Shown: positions 10,875-23,118, counted from the stretch's first letter. The stretch is DNA of 64,000 nt from Gnetum montanum (GCA_015680685.1 MNCI01024031.1:428327-492326); one strand, 5' to 3'. Notes: a model not told the origin generated them from the letters alone. A program made the numbers and translations.

Positions 10875-12940
10875 ATGGATTTGGAGGATGGTATGTCTAT
10901 GGGTTGTCTCTCCCAAGAGAAGGAGTCCTATAATACTCCCAAGCTTGGTAGTGACATTGTGGTGTCATGTGACCAACACAGTCACATGGAGAGATTGGTT
11001 GCTGCACATAATAGCCATATGGATCCGATTGTCAGTAAGGGTATTGTTGCCTTGGCGGTGGCATCCCCCATGACTATGGGTATTGCAACTACTGGTGTTT
11101 CTCAATAGGTTATGGTGGAGTTCCACTTGGATAATACATTAATGGTTGGTGGAACTACCTCAGGTTACTTTGGGGATAAGGTAACCGTTGGGCTGCTTAC
11201 CGTTTGTTAAGTCGTGGGTTAAGTGCATACACCCTAGACTCTTGTAGATGTGAGACTACTGGGCAACATCCCTTAGGATGGTCATACTGGCATATCTCAC
11301 ATCCACCATCATTGTCCATCAGAATCCACAACCTCTTCGGTAATGGCCATTTTACCCTTGCCTTTGTTACGTGCATGGTCCATGTCCCTCTTTTTCTTTT
11401 TATCATAGTAACTACCTTGCTCCTTAGACTCCTCTACAATTTTGAGAACAGTTTCAAATCTACTATCTAAGGAGTCCCACATTTTGTCTACCTTCATTGA
11501 AACTTCTATGGTTAACATTTGGAGTGACAAGGTTTTCCTATTTACCATCTCTTCGAGTGATAACTCTTCCTCCTCCTCATAGAATCTCACTCCCCTTTTT
11601 CAAAGGGAAGGGTCACGGTTGTACTCTTCCACACTTTCTCTCTTACATAGCTCCCCTTCTTCCTTAGCTACTTGCTCCAACAATCTATGAACCTGATGGA
11701 ACCTAAGCTCTAATAGTCTCCCTTGGGCATACGTTCCAAGGGGTCTCCTGGTTTCATGCCTAAGTCCATCTACGAGATGGTGTAGTTGATCCTGTTGTGC
11801 GTAACCATGGCCTGGGCAACGATATAATAGTGCATAGTAGCATCCCATGGCAGCATCCAAGGGTTCATGATCTCCTTGCTTCCATCCTTGGATTTTCTTT
11901 CATAGGTTAGCCACCTAGAAGTACGTTTGATATTTATCATTAAATAGTTCTAGCATCATACTCCACCTTCGAATGGATTCTAGTTCTAAGGAATGGTACT
12001 AGCTTTCTACTTCTTTTGCCAGTATCCTTGGGAACAACTTTAATTTTTGCAATTCATTCTTGATGTTCTGCAAGGCACATGCATCATGAAATGCTTGTAA
12101 TTGATTTTGAGGATCAGCATTGTATACCCCCTCAAATCGTGGGATATTATTCATGTCTAACCTCTTGATCTTGCTATCTTTTTGATGCCTTATGGGAATT
12201 CTTATGGCCTCCATGATGTCTAACATGCATCGAGTTGTGAGTAGGGGTTCTTCATGGTCATTTTGTTTGTAGCGTCTGTGCTATCTATGTGGTTCCCTAC
12301 TCTTCCTTCTTCTATTTTGTGATTCTCTAGAGTGCCCTCATCCTCATTCTCGACTCTCTCATTGAGGTTTCTCACCCTTTTTACCCTTATGCTCATGGTT
12401 AGGTTCCTTATAAATGCATCCTGATACTGAAGGAGAGGGTGAATGTGATGATGAAGGTGAAGAAGAAGGAGAACCATCACCATGACGATGTTTCCTACCT
12501 TCTCTTCGATGGTCTTGGCCCCAATCGTGATTACAATCAGACTGCCCACCCTTATCATGTGTTTGTGTTCCCTCGTTGAACACTTGGTGTTTGTGGGGAT
12601 CAGAACCAAGGTTGTGAACTATGGAGTGAAGGTTCTAATACACCACCTCCTCACCATCATTAGGAGGGGGAACATCATTTTGTGGAAAACCTGTTAAAAT
12701 AGGTTCACCACCCTCAATTTTTCTTAAGATGGGTGGAGCTTTATGGGGTCCTTTACCCTTCAACGATGTATAGTATCTCTCCTGTCACAAGTTCTTTTGA
12801 CATTGCGCTTCTATGGAATGGTAATCCCTTGTGTCATAATCGCATGCAACATATTCTGCATATAGTTGTGACATGCCTACTCACGCGAGAGCATAAAGAA
12901 GCATGTTGGGGACTACTTGATCTGGAGGCAACACTATGTT
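10875..12940 (-). pseudogene. Gag of the innermost element
   Basis: In minus-strand order there is a charged N-terminal region (12609-12220) rich in His/Ser/Pro. A retrotrans_gag-like core follows at 12226-11999 (PRFEGVYNADPQNQLQAFH, then LKLFPRIL) and 11860-11600 (LHHLVDGLRHETRR, RLLEQVAKEEGELC). Then come a coiled charged segment (11590-11309) and a zinc knuckle with C, C, H and C present (CEICQYDHPKGCC, about 11268-11310). Gag would form the particle and bind RNA. Stops and frame changes break it, but the knuckle residues are intact here, unlike in the second and outer copies. Confidence 0.75.
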
Positions 12941-13265
12941 ACCCTCCAAGTCTCTCCAATGTAGTTATTCATATTGATGGAGAATAAAGGTAAAGGTAGG
13001 TACATACTCATCATGATGAATATATACGACACATAACTGTTAATGCATTGGCAAATCTTGGTTACGTGTGTTGTGCTGCCGACTATCTCTTGTGTGAGTC
13101 CTAGGTGGTGAAGTGCTTTTGTGCAAAGAAGAAGACATTTTTGTCTTATTCGATATGCCATTTACCGTTATCTTATTTTTCTTTTGATCAACCCTAAGGG
13201 TTCATTCTAGCATCCCAATGATATGAATGATCTCCTATGTTCTACATAGTGCACAAACAACTAAG

Positions 13266-13283
13266 TCCCTGACAACGGCGCTA
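13266..13283 (-). other. Primer-binding site, tRNA-Asp type
   Basis: The minus strand reads TAGCGCCGTTGTCAGGGA, one base inside the 5' LTR. It matches the usual Athila/Tat tRNA-Asp primer site TGGCGCCGTTGCCGGGGA at 15 of 18 positions, and all three differences are transitions. Confidence 0.85.
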
Positions 13284-13284
13284 A

Positions 13285-14096
13285 TGATGAGTGGCATGAT
13301 ACCCCTACACTCAACCATATGAATATGAGCATCTCACACACAATCCGGTCGAACTTCAAGGACTAAGTGCTTGCGCACCCTAATGGAACACTTAAGGTTA
13401 ATCAATTTTTATCTTCCCAAACTTACTTGTATTGCCACGGTTGTATGGTTAAGTAAGCTTGAGGTATATGATTTTTATATCTTTTATCTTTTTAATATTT
13501 TATGCTAATAAGGGAAGGTAAAGAGAACTAAGTGACTAACTTTCATTAACTATTCACTAATTAAGTTCTAATTGTCCAAGCACCAGCATCCATTCCCACT
13601 TGCTGCACACATCCTGAACTAGTGTAATGCTACTAAGATTACCAAATGCTACTCGTTACTGGGTTACTAAGCATTACACACGTGCTCGAAGTGATTGTAC
13701 TAAATGCACTTAACTAGGAGAGTCAGGGGTTGAGAGAAATTAATTATCTAGGAAAGCATTTAAACATTTAATAATAATTAATTCCTATTTAGCTTAGTCC
13801 ACATGTTGCAAGGTTTATCATAAAGTTCATCTTTATTATCATACAAAAATGTGTGCTCAAGTACAATTTGCTTGAATAAAGATCCATTCACTTTAAGACT
13901 CCTACTGTAGGCACATGGAAGTTATTCTAACTATGGAATGGTAAAACTGCTATAGTTTGGCTAAGGGTCAAATTATAAGTTTCTAAAACAAGGAAAGTCA
14001 CCTCTTATTTATAGACTTTGCAGTGGGCTGCGATATCATGGGGGCAGATGCGATATCGTGGATGTGATATCATGTACGCGATATCATGGCTCATTA
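13285..14096 (-). mobile_element. 5' LTR of the innermost element
   Basis: TGATGAGTGGC...GGCTCATTA, 812 bp. The terminal CA has become TA. TATA box at 14006-14013. The U3 (about 14030-14096) carries CGATATCG/GATATCATG palindromes. The right target duplication GTTAC follows at 14097-14101. Confidence 0.9.
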
Positions 14097-14101
14097 GTTA
14101 C

Positions 14102-15660
14102 CTTGGGGATAAGGTAACCATCAGGGTGCTTACTGTTTGTTAAGTCATGGATTAAGTGCATACACTCCCAGAATCTTGCAGATGTGAGATTACTGGGCAA
14201 CATCCCTTAGGATAATCGTATTGCCATATCTCACATCCACCATCATTGTTTGTATCAGAATCCACAACCTCTTCAGTGATGGCCATTTTACCCTTACCTT
14301 TGTTACGTGCATTGTCCATGTCCCTCTTTTTCTTTTTGTCATAGTCACTACCTTGCTCCTTAGACTCCTCTACAATTTTGAGAATGGTTTAAAATCTACT
14401 ATCTAGGGAGTCCCACATTTGGTTTACCTTTGCTGACACTTCTGTTGTTAATTTTTGGAGTGGTAAGGTTTTCCTATGCACCATCTCTTTGAGTGGTAAC
14501 TCTTCATCCTCCTCACAAAATATCACTCCCCTTTTTCAGAGGGAAGGATCACAGTTGTACTCTTTCACACTTTCTCTCTTACATAGCTCTCCTTCTTCCT
14601 TGGCTACTTGTTCTAGTATTCTATGGACCTGATGGGACCTAATCTCTAATAATCTCCCTTGGGCATACATTCCAGGGATTCTCCTGGTTTCATGCCTAAG
14701 TCCATCTACGAGATGGTGTAGTTGATCTTGCTGTGAGTAACCATGGCCTAGGAAACGATGTAACAATGCATAATGATGGCCCATGGCAACATCCAAGGAT
14801 TCATGATTTTCCTCCTTTCATCCTTGGATTTTATTTCATAGGTTGGACACCTAGGAGTACATTTGATATTTATCATTAAATAGTTCTAGCATCATACTCC
14901 ACCTTCAAATGGATTTTGGTTCTAAGGACTGGTACAAGCTTTCTGCTTCTTTTACTAGTGTCCTTGGGAACAACTTTAGTTTTTGCCATTCATTCTCAAT
15001 GTTCGACAAGGCACATGCATCATGAAATGCTTGTAGGTGATTCTAAGGATCAGGGTTTGTATCCCCCCTTAAATCGTGGGATGTTATTCATGTCTAACCT
15101 CTTGATCCTACTATCGTTTTGGTGCCTTGTGGGAATTCTTATGGCCTCCGTGATATCTAACATGCTTTGGGTTGTGAGTAGGGGTTCTTTGTGGTCATTT
15201 TATTCATAGCATCTGTGATTTCTACGCATTTCCCTACTCTCCCTTCTTCTATGTCGTGATTCTCTAGAGTACCCTTGTCCACTTTCTCAACTCTCTCATC
15301 GAGGCTTCTCACTTTGTTTACCTTTATCCTCACAGTTAGGCTCCTTATGGCTACATCTTGATATTGAAGGAGAGGGTGAATGTGACTATGAAGGTGAAGA
15401 AGAAGGAGAACCATCACCATGAAGATGTTTCCTACCTTCTCTTCAGTGGTCCTAGCCCCGATCGTGATTACGATCAGAGTGTCCACCCTTATCATGTGTT
15501 TGTGTTCCCTCATTGAACACTTGGTATTCATGGGGATCAGAACCAAGATTGTGAATTGTGGAGTGGAGGTTCTGATACACCACCTCTTGAACATTGTTAG
15601 GAGGGGGAACATCATTTTGTGGAGAACCTATTAAAATAGGTTCACCACCCTCCAATTTTG
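14102..15660 (-). pseudogene. Gag of the second element, N-terminal and central part
   Basis: Collinear with 11165-12720 of the innermost element. Frames 15655-15157 encode the His/Ser-rich N-terminal part. 14796-14536 encodes the LHHLVDGLRHETRR core segment and RILEQVAKEEGELCKR. The zinc knuckle near 14200-14250 reads CEIWQYDYPKGCC, so one Cys and the His are lost. The gag continues to the left of the nested insertion at 7445. Confidence 0.75.
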
Positions 15661-16202
15661 CTTAAGACGGGAGGAGCGTTATGGGGTTCTTTGCCCTTCA
15701 ACGATGTATAGTATCTCTCCTGTCACAAGTCCCTTTGACGTTGCGTGTCTGTGGGGTGGTAATACCTTGTGTCATAATCGCATGAAATGTATTCCACATA
15801 TAACTATCACATGCCTACTTGCGTGAGAGCACGAAGAAGCATGTTGGGGACTACTCAATTTGGAGGCAACACTATGTTAACCTCCAAGTCTCTCCAACAC
15901 AGTTGTTCATCTTGATGGAGAATAAAGGTAAAGTTAGGTACATACTCATCATGATGAATATATACCACATGGAACTATTGAGGCACTGGCAGATCTTGGT
16001 TACGTGTGTTGTGCCGTTGACTGTCTCTTATGTAAGTCCTAGGCAATGAAGTGCTTTTGTGCAAAGAAGAAGACATTTTTGTCTTGTTCAGTGTGCTATT
16101 TACTGTTGTCTTATCTTTTCCTGATTAACCCTAAGGGTTCGTTCTAGTGTCCCAATGATATGAATGATCTCCTATGTTCTACATAGCACACAAATAACTA
16201 AG

Positions 16203-16220
16203 TCCCTAGCAACGGCACCA
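16203..16220 (-). other. Primer-binding site, tRNA-Asp type
   Basis: The minus strand reads TGGTGCCGTTGCTAGGGA, next to the 5' LTR of the second element. 15 of 18 positions match the tRNA-Asp site, and all differences are C-to-T or G-to-A. Confidence 0.88.
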
Positions 16221-16221
16221 A

Positions 16222-17003
16222 TGATGAGTGGCAAGGTACCCCTACACTCAACCATACGAATACAAGCGTCTCACATGTGATCTGGTCGAACTCCAAGGAC
16301 TAAGTGCTTACGTTCCTTAATGGAACACTTAAGGTTAATCAATTTTTATCTTCCCAAGGTTACTTGTATTGTCACGGTTGTATGGTTAAGTAATCTTGAG
16401 GTATACGATTTTTATATCTTTTATCTTTTTAATGTCTTATGCTAATAGGGGAAGGTGAAGAGAACTAAGTGACTAACTTTCATTAACTATTTACTATCTA
16501 AGTTCTAATTTTCCTAACACTGGTATCCATATTCACTTGCCACACACAACCTAAACTAATGCAATGCTGCTGGGATTACCAAACGCTATTCGTTATTGGG
16601 TTACCAAGCATTGTACACATGCTCGAAGCAATTGTACTGAGTGTACTTAACTAGGAGAGTCAAGGGTTGAGAGAGATTAATTAACTAGGAAAGAAATTAA
16701 ACATTTAACAATAATTAATTACTATTTAACTTAGTCCATATGCTGCAAGGTTTATCAAAAAGTTCATCTTTATTTCCATACACAAATATGTGCTCAAGTA
16801 CAATTTACTTGAATAAAGATCTGTTCACTTTAAGACTCCTACTATGAGCACATGGAAACTATTCTAACTCTGAAATGGTAAAACTACAAGAGTTTAGCTA
16901 AGGGTCTAAGTCTAAGTACTTGGAATAAGGAAAGCCGCTTCTTATTTATAAACATTACAGCGGGCCACGATATCACATACGCGATATCGTGGCTCATCCA
17001 TCA
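16222..17003 (-). mobile_element. 5' LTR of the second-level element
   Basis: TGATGAGTGGC...CATCA, 782 bp. TATA box at 16943-16950. The U3 is very short, with only two palindromes (CACGATATCACATAC and GCGATATCGTGG), fewer than its partner LTR. A few extra bases (CATC) appear near the terminus before the CACAT duplication at 17004-17008. Confidence 0.88.
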
Positions 17004-17008
17004 CACAT

Positions 17009-17590
17009 CATGAAAAGACTTAGTTTTATTCACTCGGCTTCTTGATTTTTGAATAATGTCAAAATGATGAAAAATCCAAGAAACAAGCATCCAAGAACCC
17101 CAAGAGAATGGCCAACACAACTACATCGAATCCCCTTGAAGTCACACTCTTTTCATCCTTTGAGTCTTTCCTTGGTTTGAAAAGTACCCAGCCATCAATT
17201 CATTAATAAATTTACTTAGAAAAATGGGACTATACAATTCCAAGCCAAAGGAGACTATAGAGTTATATGGATGAGTGGATGGCATGGACTCATTGCCTAT
17301 TTTACCAAAAGAACCATACCTTAATGTTAGCATCATAATTCAAAGGTAAGAACTAAACATTAGCAATCAATATGATATAATACAATCCACCATCATGAGC
17401 ACTTATTGAATGATGAATAAAATTAAATCAAGCAAAGAAAGAAATAGTAAAAACATGAATGATGGTATAAAACAAAAATAAGAAAAGTTGGAAAAATGTG
17501 TAAAACAAAAATATGTAAACCAAAAATTCAAAAAGAATTGAGGGCCTAAAACGGTTAGCATAGGTGGTGATCTCCCTCACGACTGAGTTG
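17009..17590 (-). mobile_element. 3' internal region of the outer element, continued
   Basis: Continues 3279 after the nested insertion: CATGAAAAGACTTAG compares with CATGCAAAGACTTATTA in the relatives. It then runs through the AAGTCACACTC and GACTGAGTTGAAAGGAGGAG landmarks. No coding frame of note. Confidence 0.75.
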
Positions 17591-17599
17591 AAAGGAGGA

Positions 17600-18400
17600 G
17601 ATCTAAAATAGTGAGCAAGGTTGTCCATCAATAGAGGTAGCATTTTTATTGGCCATCCTAAGCTCATGGAAAGGTTTGGTTTGTTGTACATTAACCAACA
17701 GTTTCTTTTCTGGGCTCTCAAGTTTGTATATTGTCATGGCCCCTGAAGAAAAAATTTCATAAATAATATAAGGTCCTTCCCATAGTGTTTGAAATTTAGT
17801 ATGTTGTGGCACATGTGTGGGATTCTAGTAGAGAACCTTATCTCCTGGTCAATATTTAACTTTCCTAATCCTTAGGTCATGACGTTGTTTATTAAATGCC
17901 TTATGCAACTCGTTAGATGACAAGGCAGCTAGTCAGTTTTCATCTAGTAAGTTAAGGGTTACTAACTGTTGTTTCTGTGCTAGATTAAGGTCAAGGTTGA
18001 GGTCACATATCATAGATAGTTTACAAAGCTTAGTTTGAATGGGAAGCGTTGATAATTTACCATACACTAACTCATAGGGAGAGTAGCCTATAGGGAGTTT
18101 TCATGTGAAATGATATGCCTAAAGAGAATTATTCAGTTTAGTGCTCCAGTCTCACCTAAACTTGCTAATAGTTCTTGTCAATATCTTCATAATCTCCCTA
18201 TTGGTGACTTCTTCTTGACTATTCACTTGGGGGTGGTATGGTGTAGTCAATTTTCGAAGTCATGAGCATCTTGGAGAACTCACAATTGATCTATATTGAG
18301 AACACACCATCAAACCAAGCCATCGGGACACACTTTGTAAAGTTGTCCATTGATCTCCATAAAGTACTTGGCTTGGTGAAGAAACTATTGTTTCTTCTTA
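17600..18400 (-). pseudogene. Integrase remnant of the outer element, catalytic core deleted
   Basis: Read on the minus strand, an N-terminal zinc-domain-like stretch (about 18400-18280) runs almost directly into TPYHPQVN (about 18241-18221). It then gives the KLNNSL...PIGYSPYELVYG segment and the C-terminal GPY/F-type module (KFQTLWEGPYIIYEIFSSGA, 17812-17720). Most of the DDE core between the zinc domain and TPYHPQ is missing. Stops and a frame change remain. Integrase would insert the cDNA, and this copy cannot encode it. Confidence 0.75.
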
Positions 18401-18479
18401 AGGTTTAACTCTTGTGGTGTTTTTTGGGTGAGGAGATAGGTAAGAATGCTACTATACCAATTTGTCTTGGTGGATGATT

Positions 18480-18960
18480 GATTATTCACTACACCAGCGA
18501 AGAGGAATTCATCAAGAAAATAATCAAAAATTGGATACTCATCCTCTTGTTGTCCCATCACAACTGAGATAAATGATCAACAACTATGTTCTCAATGCCT
18601 TTATGATCAATCATCGTAAGACCAAACTCCTGTAAGATTATAAGCCATCATATGATATGAGGGTTTACCATTGGCTTATTCATGAGGAACCTTATTGCAC
18701 CATGATCTGTATGTATATATACTTTATATCCCAATACATAGTGTCTAAACATTTCTAGTACAAACACTATAGCCATTAATTCTTTCTCTGTGATAGTATA
18801 GTTAAGTTGTGCACTAGAAATACTTCTACTTGCATAGTGGATATAATAAGGACACTTTTGGTCATCTAACTATGTAAGTATAGCTCCTAAGACATAGTTG
18901 GATGCATCAGTCATGATATGGAATGGTTTAGACTAGTCAGGAGTTTGTAGAATGGGTGTT
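18480..18960 (-). pseudogene. RNase H domain of the outer element
   Basis: On the minus strand YTITEKELMAIVFVLEMFRH is followed by a HTDHGAIRFL segment and then, after a stop, by LILQEFGLTMIDHKGIENIV and VDHLSQL. These are the landmarks of Ty3-gypsy RNase H (TEKELLA, SDHxAL, VADHLSR). The acidic residues of TEKE and TDH are present. Nonsense changes are TGG/CAA-to-stop type. It would degrade RNA in the RNA-DNA hybrid. Confidence 0.85.
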
Positions 18961-18984
18961 TCTACTAGCTTCTATTTTAGAGTT

Positions 18985-20035
18985 TGAAAAGCTTATTCAC
19001 ATTCCCTGGTCCACTCTAAAGGTACGTCCTTTTCATTAATTCCATCAATGATTTGGAAACCTTTGAAATGTTCTTAATAAATCTCCTATAGTAGCTAGTA
19101 TGTCCAAGGAATGATCGAATATCTTTGATAGTTTCCAGTTGACGAGTAATTCCTTGGATAACATTGATTTTCTTAAAGTCTACCTCTATCCCTATGTGTG
19201 AGATTTTATGCCCTAGTACTATGCCCTCTTGGACCATCAAATGGATTTTCTACCAGTTGAGCCTCAAATTGGTTTCTACACATCTTTTTAACACTTGCTC
19301 TAACCGGTCCAAGGCTTCATCAAAGTTTGCTTCATAAGTGGAAAAGTCATCCATAAAGACCTCCACACTATTCCCTATTTGCTATTGGAATATGTTAGAA
19401 CTAATAGTTCAAATGTTGCAGGGGCATTGCACAAGCCGAACAACATCTATTTGTATGCAAACGTTCCCCAAAGATTGGTGAACATAGTTTTGGCTTAGTC
19501 TTCTGGGGCTATTTATATTTGGTTATATCTGCTATATCTATTTAGAAAACTATAATAGAGATGCCTTGTGATGGTGTCTAAGACATGGTCAAAAAATGAC
19601 AATAGAAAGTGATCTTTGAATGTTGTCGTATTCAGTAGCCTGAAATCTATGCACACCCTCCATTTTCCTCCTTTTTTAGGCACAATAACTAAGGGGCTAA
19701 CCTATTTGTTATCAGAAATGGGGTATATGAACCCAACCTTGAGAAGTTGTTCAATTTCTTCCTTAACTGCTTCAAATTTGGGTTCAAATGCCTCTGCAAT
19801 TGTCTTCGAAGCATCAAGGAGGGATCAATGTAAATCCTATGTTGGCATATCCTAGTATCTATTCCAATTAATTTGAGATATGACCAAGAAAAAGCTTTTA
19901 ACCATCTATTGATTACCTTCAGTAGTTCTTCTTTCTATTGAGGAGCAAGCTTAGCATTGATAATTACCAGTTTTTCATTTTTAAAGATAGTGTATTCCAT
20001 ACCTGTGGGCAATGGTTTCAGCTCGAGGGCATCCT
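18985..20035 (-). pseudogene. Reverse transcriptase of the outer element, Athila/Tat type
   Basis: In minus-strand order there is the pre-RT LELKPLPTGMEYTIF motif, then IYPISD-like and VPKKGGKWRVCIDF-like segments in shifted frames. The catalytic box VFMDDFSTY follows at about 19340-19360, and then IVLGHKISHIGIEVDFKKI and IRSFLGHTSYYRRFIKNIS (19240-19016). This order is diagnostic of Ty3-gypsy RT. Frameshifts and stops interrupt it. It is the only RT in the window and shows what the nested copies have lost. Confidence 0.9.
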
Positions 20036-20318
20036 ACTTAAATTTTTCAGGGATTTCCAACTTCCCCTAGTTGATATTTTCAAGGTTAAGACTTGGAAGT
20101 TGGTGGTGGACTTGCTTTAATGTGTCTATGTTATCGATGTAAGCACAAGTCAAAACCTTTAGTTCGTTCCATGCATATGAGTGAACTACTTTCTTGATCA
20201 ACTATCAGCCACTAGGTCTCTTCCTATTGTGTGGTTGCTACATACAGACATCTTTTTATATTAATCACTTGTGCACACTACATGCAGGCAATGCTAAACT
20301 TTTCACAAACCATAACCT

Positions 20319-20730
20319 CTACACACAATTACACCCTGTGTCACTATATGCGATGCATGGAAATTTCTTCTTCTCGATCTTTCCAAATGTATTTTTCTTT
20401 GATATTTCTAGGGAAAGATCATAGATTCCTAGGCATGCATAAATGCTGCATAGCCATGCTCTTCCCATTATGATTAGGAAGTGCCCCTTACCATTGTTCA
20501 CGTGAATCACTAGGAAGTTAGCTAGGTATGACCACCCACAAACAGTGGTAACAATGTCTTCCACCAATCCCAATGGGATAGTGATGGAATGGTCGACCAA
20601 CTCTAGAAAGATGTTGCTCTTTTTCAATAGAGGCAGGTTCTAGGCCTTGTACATTTCTTGAGAAATCAAGTTGACACTGAAACCTAAATCTAAAAGAGCC
20701 TTGCACAGCGCATTTCTAGCAATTTGTAAG
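20319..20730 (-). pseudogene. Aspartic protease of the outer element
   Basis: Contains KALLDLGFSVNLI at the active-site position, then IPLGLVEDIVTTVCGWSYLA and IIMGRAWLCSIYACLGIYD. There is one frame change between the first part (20706-20518) and the second (20627-20319). The active site again reads D-L-G, as in the second element, rather than D-S/T-G. Collinear with 6487-6780 and 55811-56170. Confidence 0.8.
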
Positions 20731-20744
20731 TATATCAAAGGACT

Positions 20745-23118
20745 TCAAGGATTAGAGAATTTCCTAGGAAGGTGGCCAACTTTGATCCAATTAGTAACAA
20801 AAGGTGTTATCATGACCATATGTGTTGAGTGTGGTGGTTGAGTTGAAGGAGGCTCCAAAGTTTTGATTGATACTGAGGTGTCTAAGGAATTAGCCACTTG
20901 TAATTGCAAGGGCTTGGTTGGACTATTGGTTCTAAAGAAAGGTCTTTTCTTCATGTGGTTGTTGGAACCAATAGTAGGTTGAGAGTTAACAGCCCTTGTG
21001 GCATTACATTGTTGTGGCTGGGTAAGGATTTCACCTTGCATAGTTAGAGCAGGTGGTAGTGGAGCTATTGGTGGAAGAGATGCAACTGGATGAGAAGGAT
21101 GATATGCTTGTAGAATATCACCCCTAGAAGAGGGAGTCCCGTAATACTCGTAGGCTTGGTAGTGAGGTTGAGAAGTGATGTGACTAGTAAAGTCACGTGG
21201 AGAGATTGGCTACTGCACATAATATCCATATGGGTCAGGTTGCCGATAAGGATATTGTTGCCTTAGTGGTGGCATTCCCCATGATTGTGGGTGTTGCCAC
21301 TGTTGATATTTCTCAATAGGTTTTGGTGGAGTTCCACTTGGATAATATGTTAAGGGTTAGTGAAATTGTCTTGGATTACCTTGGGGGTAAGGTAACCTTC
21401 AGGGTGCTTACCATTTGTTCAATCGTGGGTTGAGTGCATACAACCCAGACTCTTAGAAATGTGAGATTATAGGGCAACATCCCTTAGGATGGTCATATTA
21501 ACATATTTCACATCCACTATCATTGTTTGTTTCTGACTACACAACCTCTTCAATGATGGAAACTTTTCCCTTACCCTTGCTACGTGCATGTTCAACTTCT
21601 CTCTTTTTTCTTTTTTGTAATCACTACCTTGTTCTCTAGACTCCTCTACTATTTTAAGAAAAAATTGAAATCTATTGTTAGGGAATCTCACATTTGTTCT
21701 ACCTTTGCCAATACTTCTAATGTCAACTTTTGGATAGGCAAATTTTTCCTATTCACCATCTCTTCGAGTGGTGACTCTTCTTCATCCTCACAAATCTTAC
21801 TCCCCTTTTCTGGAGGAAAGGATCTTGGTTATCTCTTCTAGACTTTCTCTCTTCCATAGCTCACCTTCTTCCTTAGCAACTTGCTCCAATAGTCTTTGAA
21901 TTTGAGGGGACCTAAGCTTGGATAGTCTTCCTTGGGCATAAGTCCCAAAGATTTTTCTCATTTCATGCCTAAGCCCATCCATGAGATGGTGCAACTAGGA
22001 TAATGGTGTAATAGTGCATAATATCAACTGATGGTAGCATCCAAAGGTTCATGTCCTCCTTGTTTCTAGCCTTGGATTTACTTTCGCAAGTTAGACACTC
22101 GAGAGTACGTTTAGTACTTGTCATTAAATAGTTCCAACATAGTACTCCACCTACGAATGGATTCTGGTTCTAAAGACTAGTACCAACTTTCTACTTCTTT
22201 AACTAGTATCCGTGGAAAAAACTTAAGTTTTTTCCATTCTTTCTCTATGTTTTGTAAGACACACACATCATGGAATTCCTATAAGTGATTCTGAGGATCA
22301 GCATTGTATCCCCCCTTCAAATCGTAGGATATTGTTTATATCTAATCTCTTGATCCTACTATCTTTCTGGTGCCTTGTTGGAATTCTAACAGCCTCAGTT
22401 ATGTCCAACATACCTTGAGTAGCGAGTAGGGGCTCATCATGATCGTCTCGTCCATGGCATCTATGATGCCTATGTTGTTCCCTACTCTTCCTTCTTCTAT
22501 GTCATGACTCTCTAGAGTGCCCTCATCCTCTTTCCTAGCTGTTTCATCTATAAGTTCCACTTTTCTACCTTTATCCCCATGGTCTTTTTCTTTATGACCA
22601 TGTCCGGATATTAAAGGAGAGGGTGAAGGAGATGATGAAGGTGAAGAAGAAGGAGAACCATCACCATGACGTTTTCTGCTACCTCCTCTTCTGCGGTCTC
22701 GGTCCCAATCATGATTTCAATCAGAATGTCCACCTTTATCATGAGTTTGTGTCCCTTTTTCAGACCCTTTATGCCCATGGGTATCAAAACCTGGGTTATG
22801 AATAGTGGAATGAAGGTTTTGATACACAACCCCTTGGCCAAAGTTAAGGGAAGGAACATCGTTGTGTGGGTGACTATTTGATGTAGGTTCAGCATCCTCA
22901 ATTTCGCTTAAGACATGTGGGACATCCTGTGACCACTTATCCTTCAAAGATTTATGATGTCTCTCTTGTTGTAAGTCCTTTTGATGTTGTGCCTCTATGG
23001 GATGGTATTCTCTTGAGTTATGGTCTTGCACAACATATTCTGTGTGTAAGTGTGGCATGTCAATTTGTGTGAGAGCATGAAGAAGCATGCTCAGGACTGA
23101 ACGATCAGGAGGTAACAC
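20745..23118 (-). pseudogene. Gag of the outer element
   Basis: The N-terminal open segment at 23118-22717 (about 133 codons) begins with LPPDRSVLSMLLHAL at a GTG, so the real start is uncertain. A Ser/Pro/His-rich region follows (22901-22611). Then come the decayed gag core, the MDGLRHEMRKIFGTYAQGRL segment (21994-21797), and a zinc-knuckle position near 21480-21530 where a stop now falls. The C-terminal segment (HMKKRPFFRTNSPTKP) is at 21041-20745. This is the longest gag in the window. Confidence 0.8.

Larger units (their letters stand above)
7446..14096 (-). mobile_element. Third-level (innermost), pol-less Athila-like element
   Basis: About 6.65 kb, with LTRs at 7446-8243 and 13285-14096 flanked by perfect GTTAC duplications (7441-7445 and 14097-14101). 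Removing it rejoins the gag of the second element, as the uninterrupted paralogue near 11160 (GGTTACTTTGGGGATAAGG) shows. The internal region has polypurine tract, non-coding 3' region, the shared pol deletion, gag and a tRNA-Asp primer site. Most of the protease has also been lost. By nesting it is the youngest of the three. Confidence 0.93.
3280..17003 (-). mobile_element. Second-level, pol-less Athila-like element
   Basis: It is bounded by LTRs at 3280-4105 and 16222-17003 and flanked by CACAC (3275-3279) and CACAT (17004-17008). The outer element's sequence continues across the insertion: GAAC-CACAC on the left, CATGAAAAGAC on the right, compared with GAACCACACCATGCAAAGAC near 9570. The internal DNA (4106-7445 plus 14102-16221) holds a primer site, gag and a protease remnant, but no RT, RNase H or integrase. 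It is split by the third element. Without that insertion it would be about 7.1 kb. Confidence 0.9.

Noticed and set aside
3280-17003. Tandem array of four LTRs made by unequal recombination
   Set aside because: The GTTAC and CACAC/CACAT duplications and rejoined host sequences favour nested insertion.
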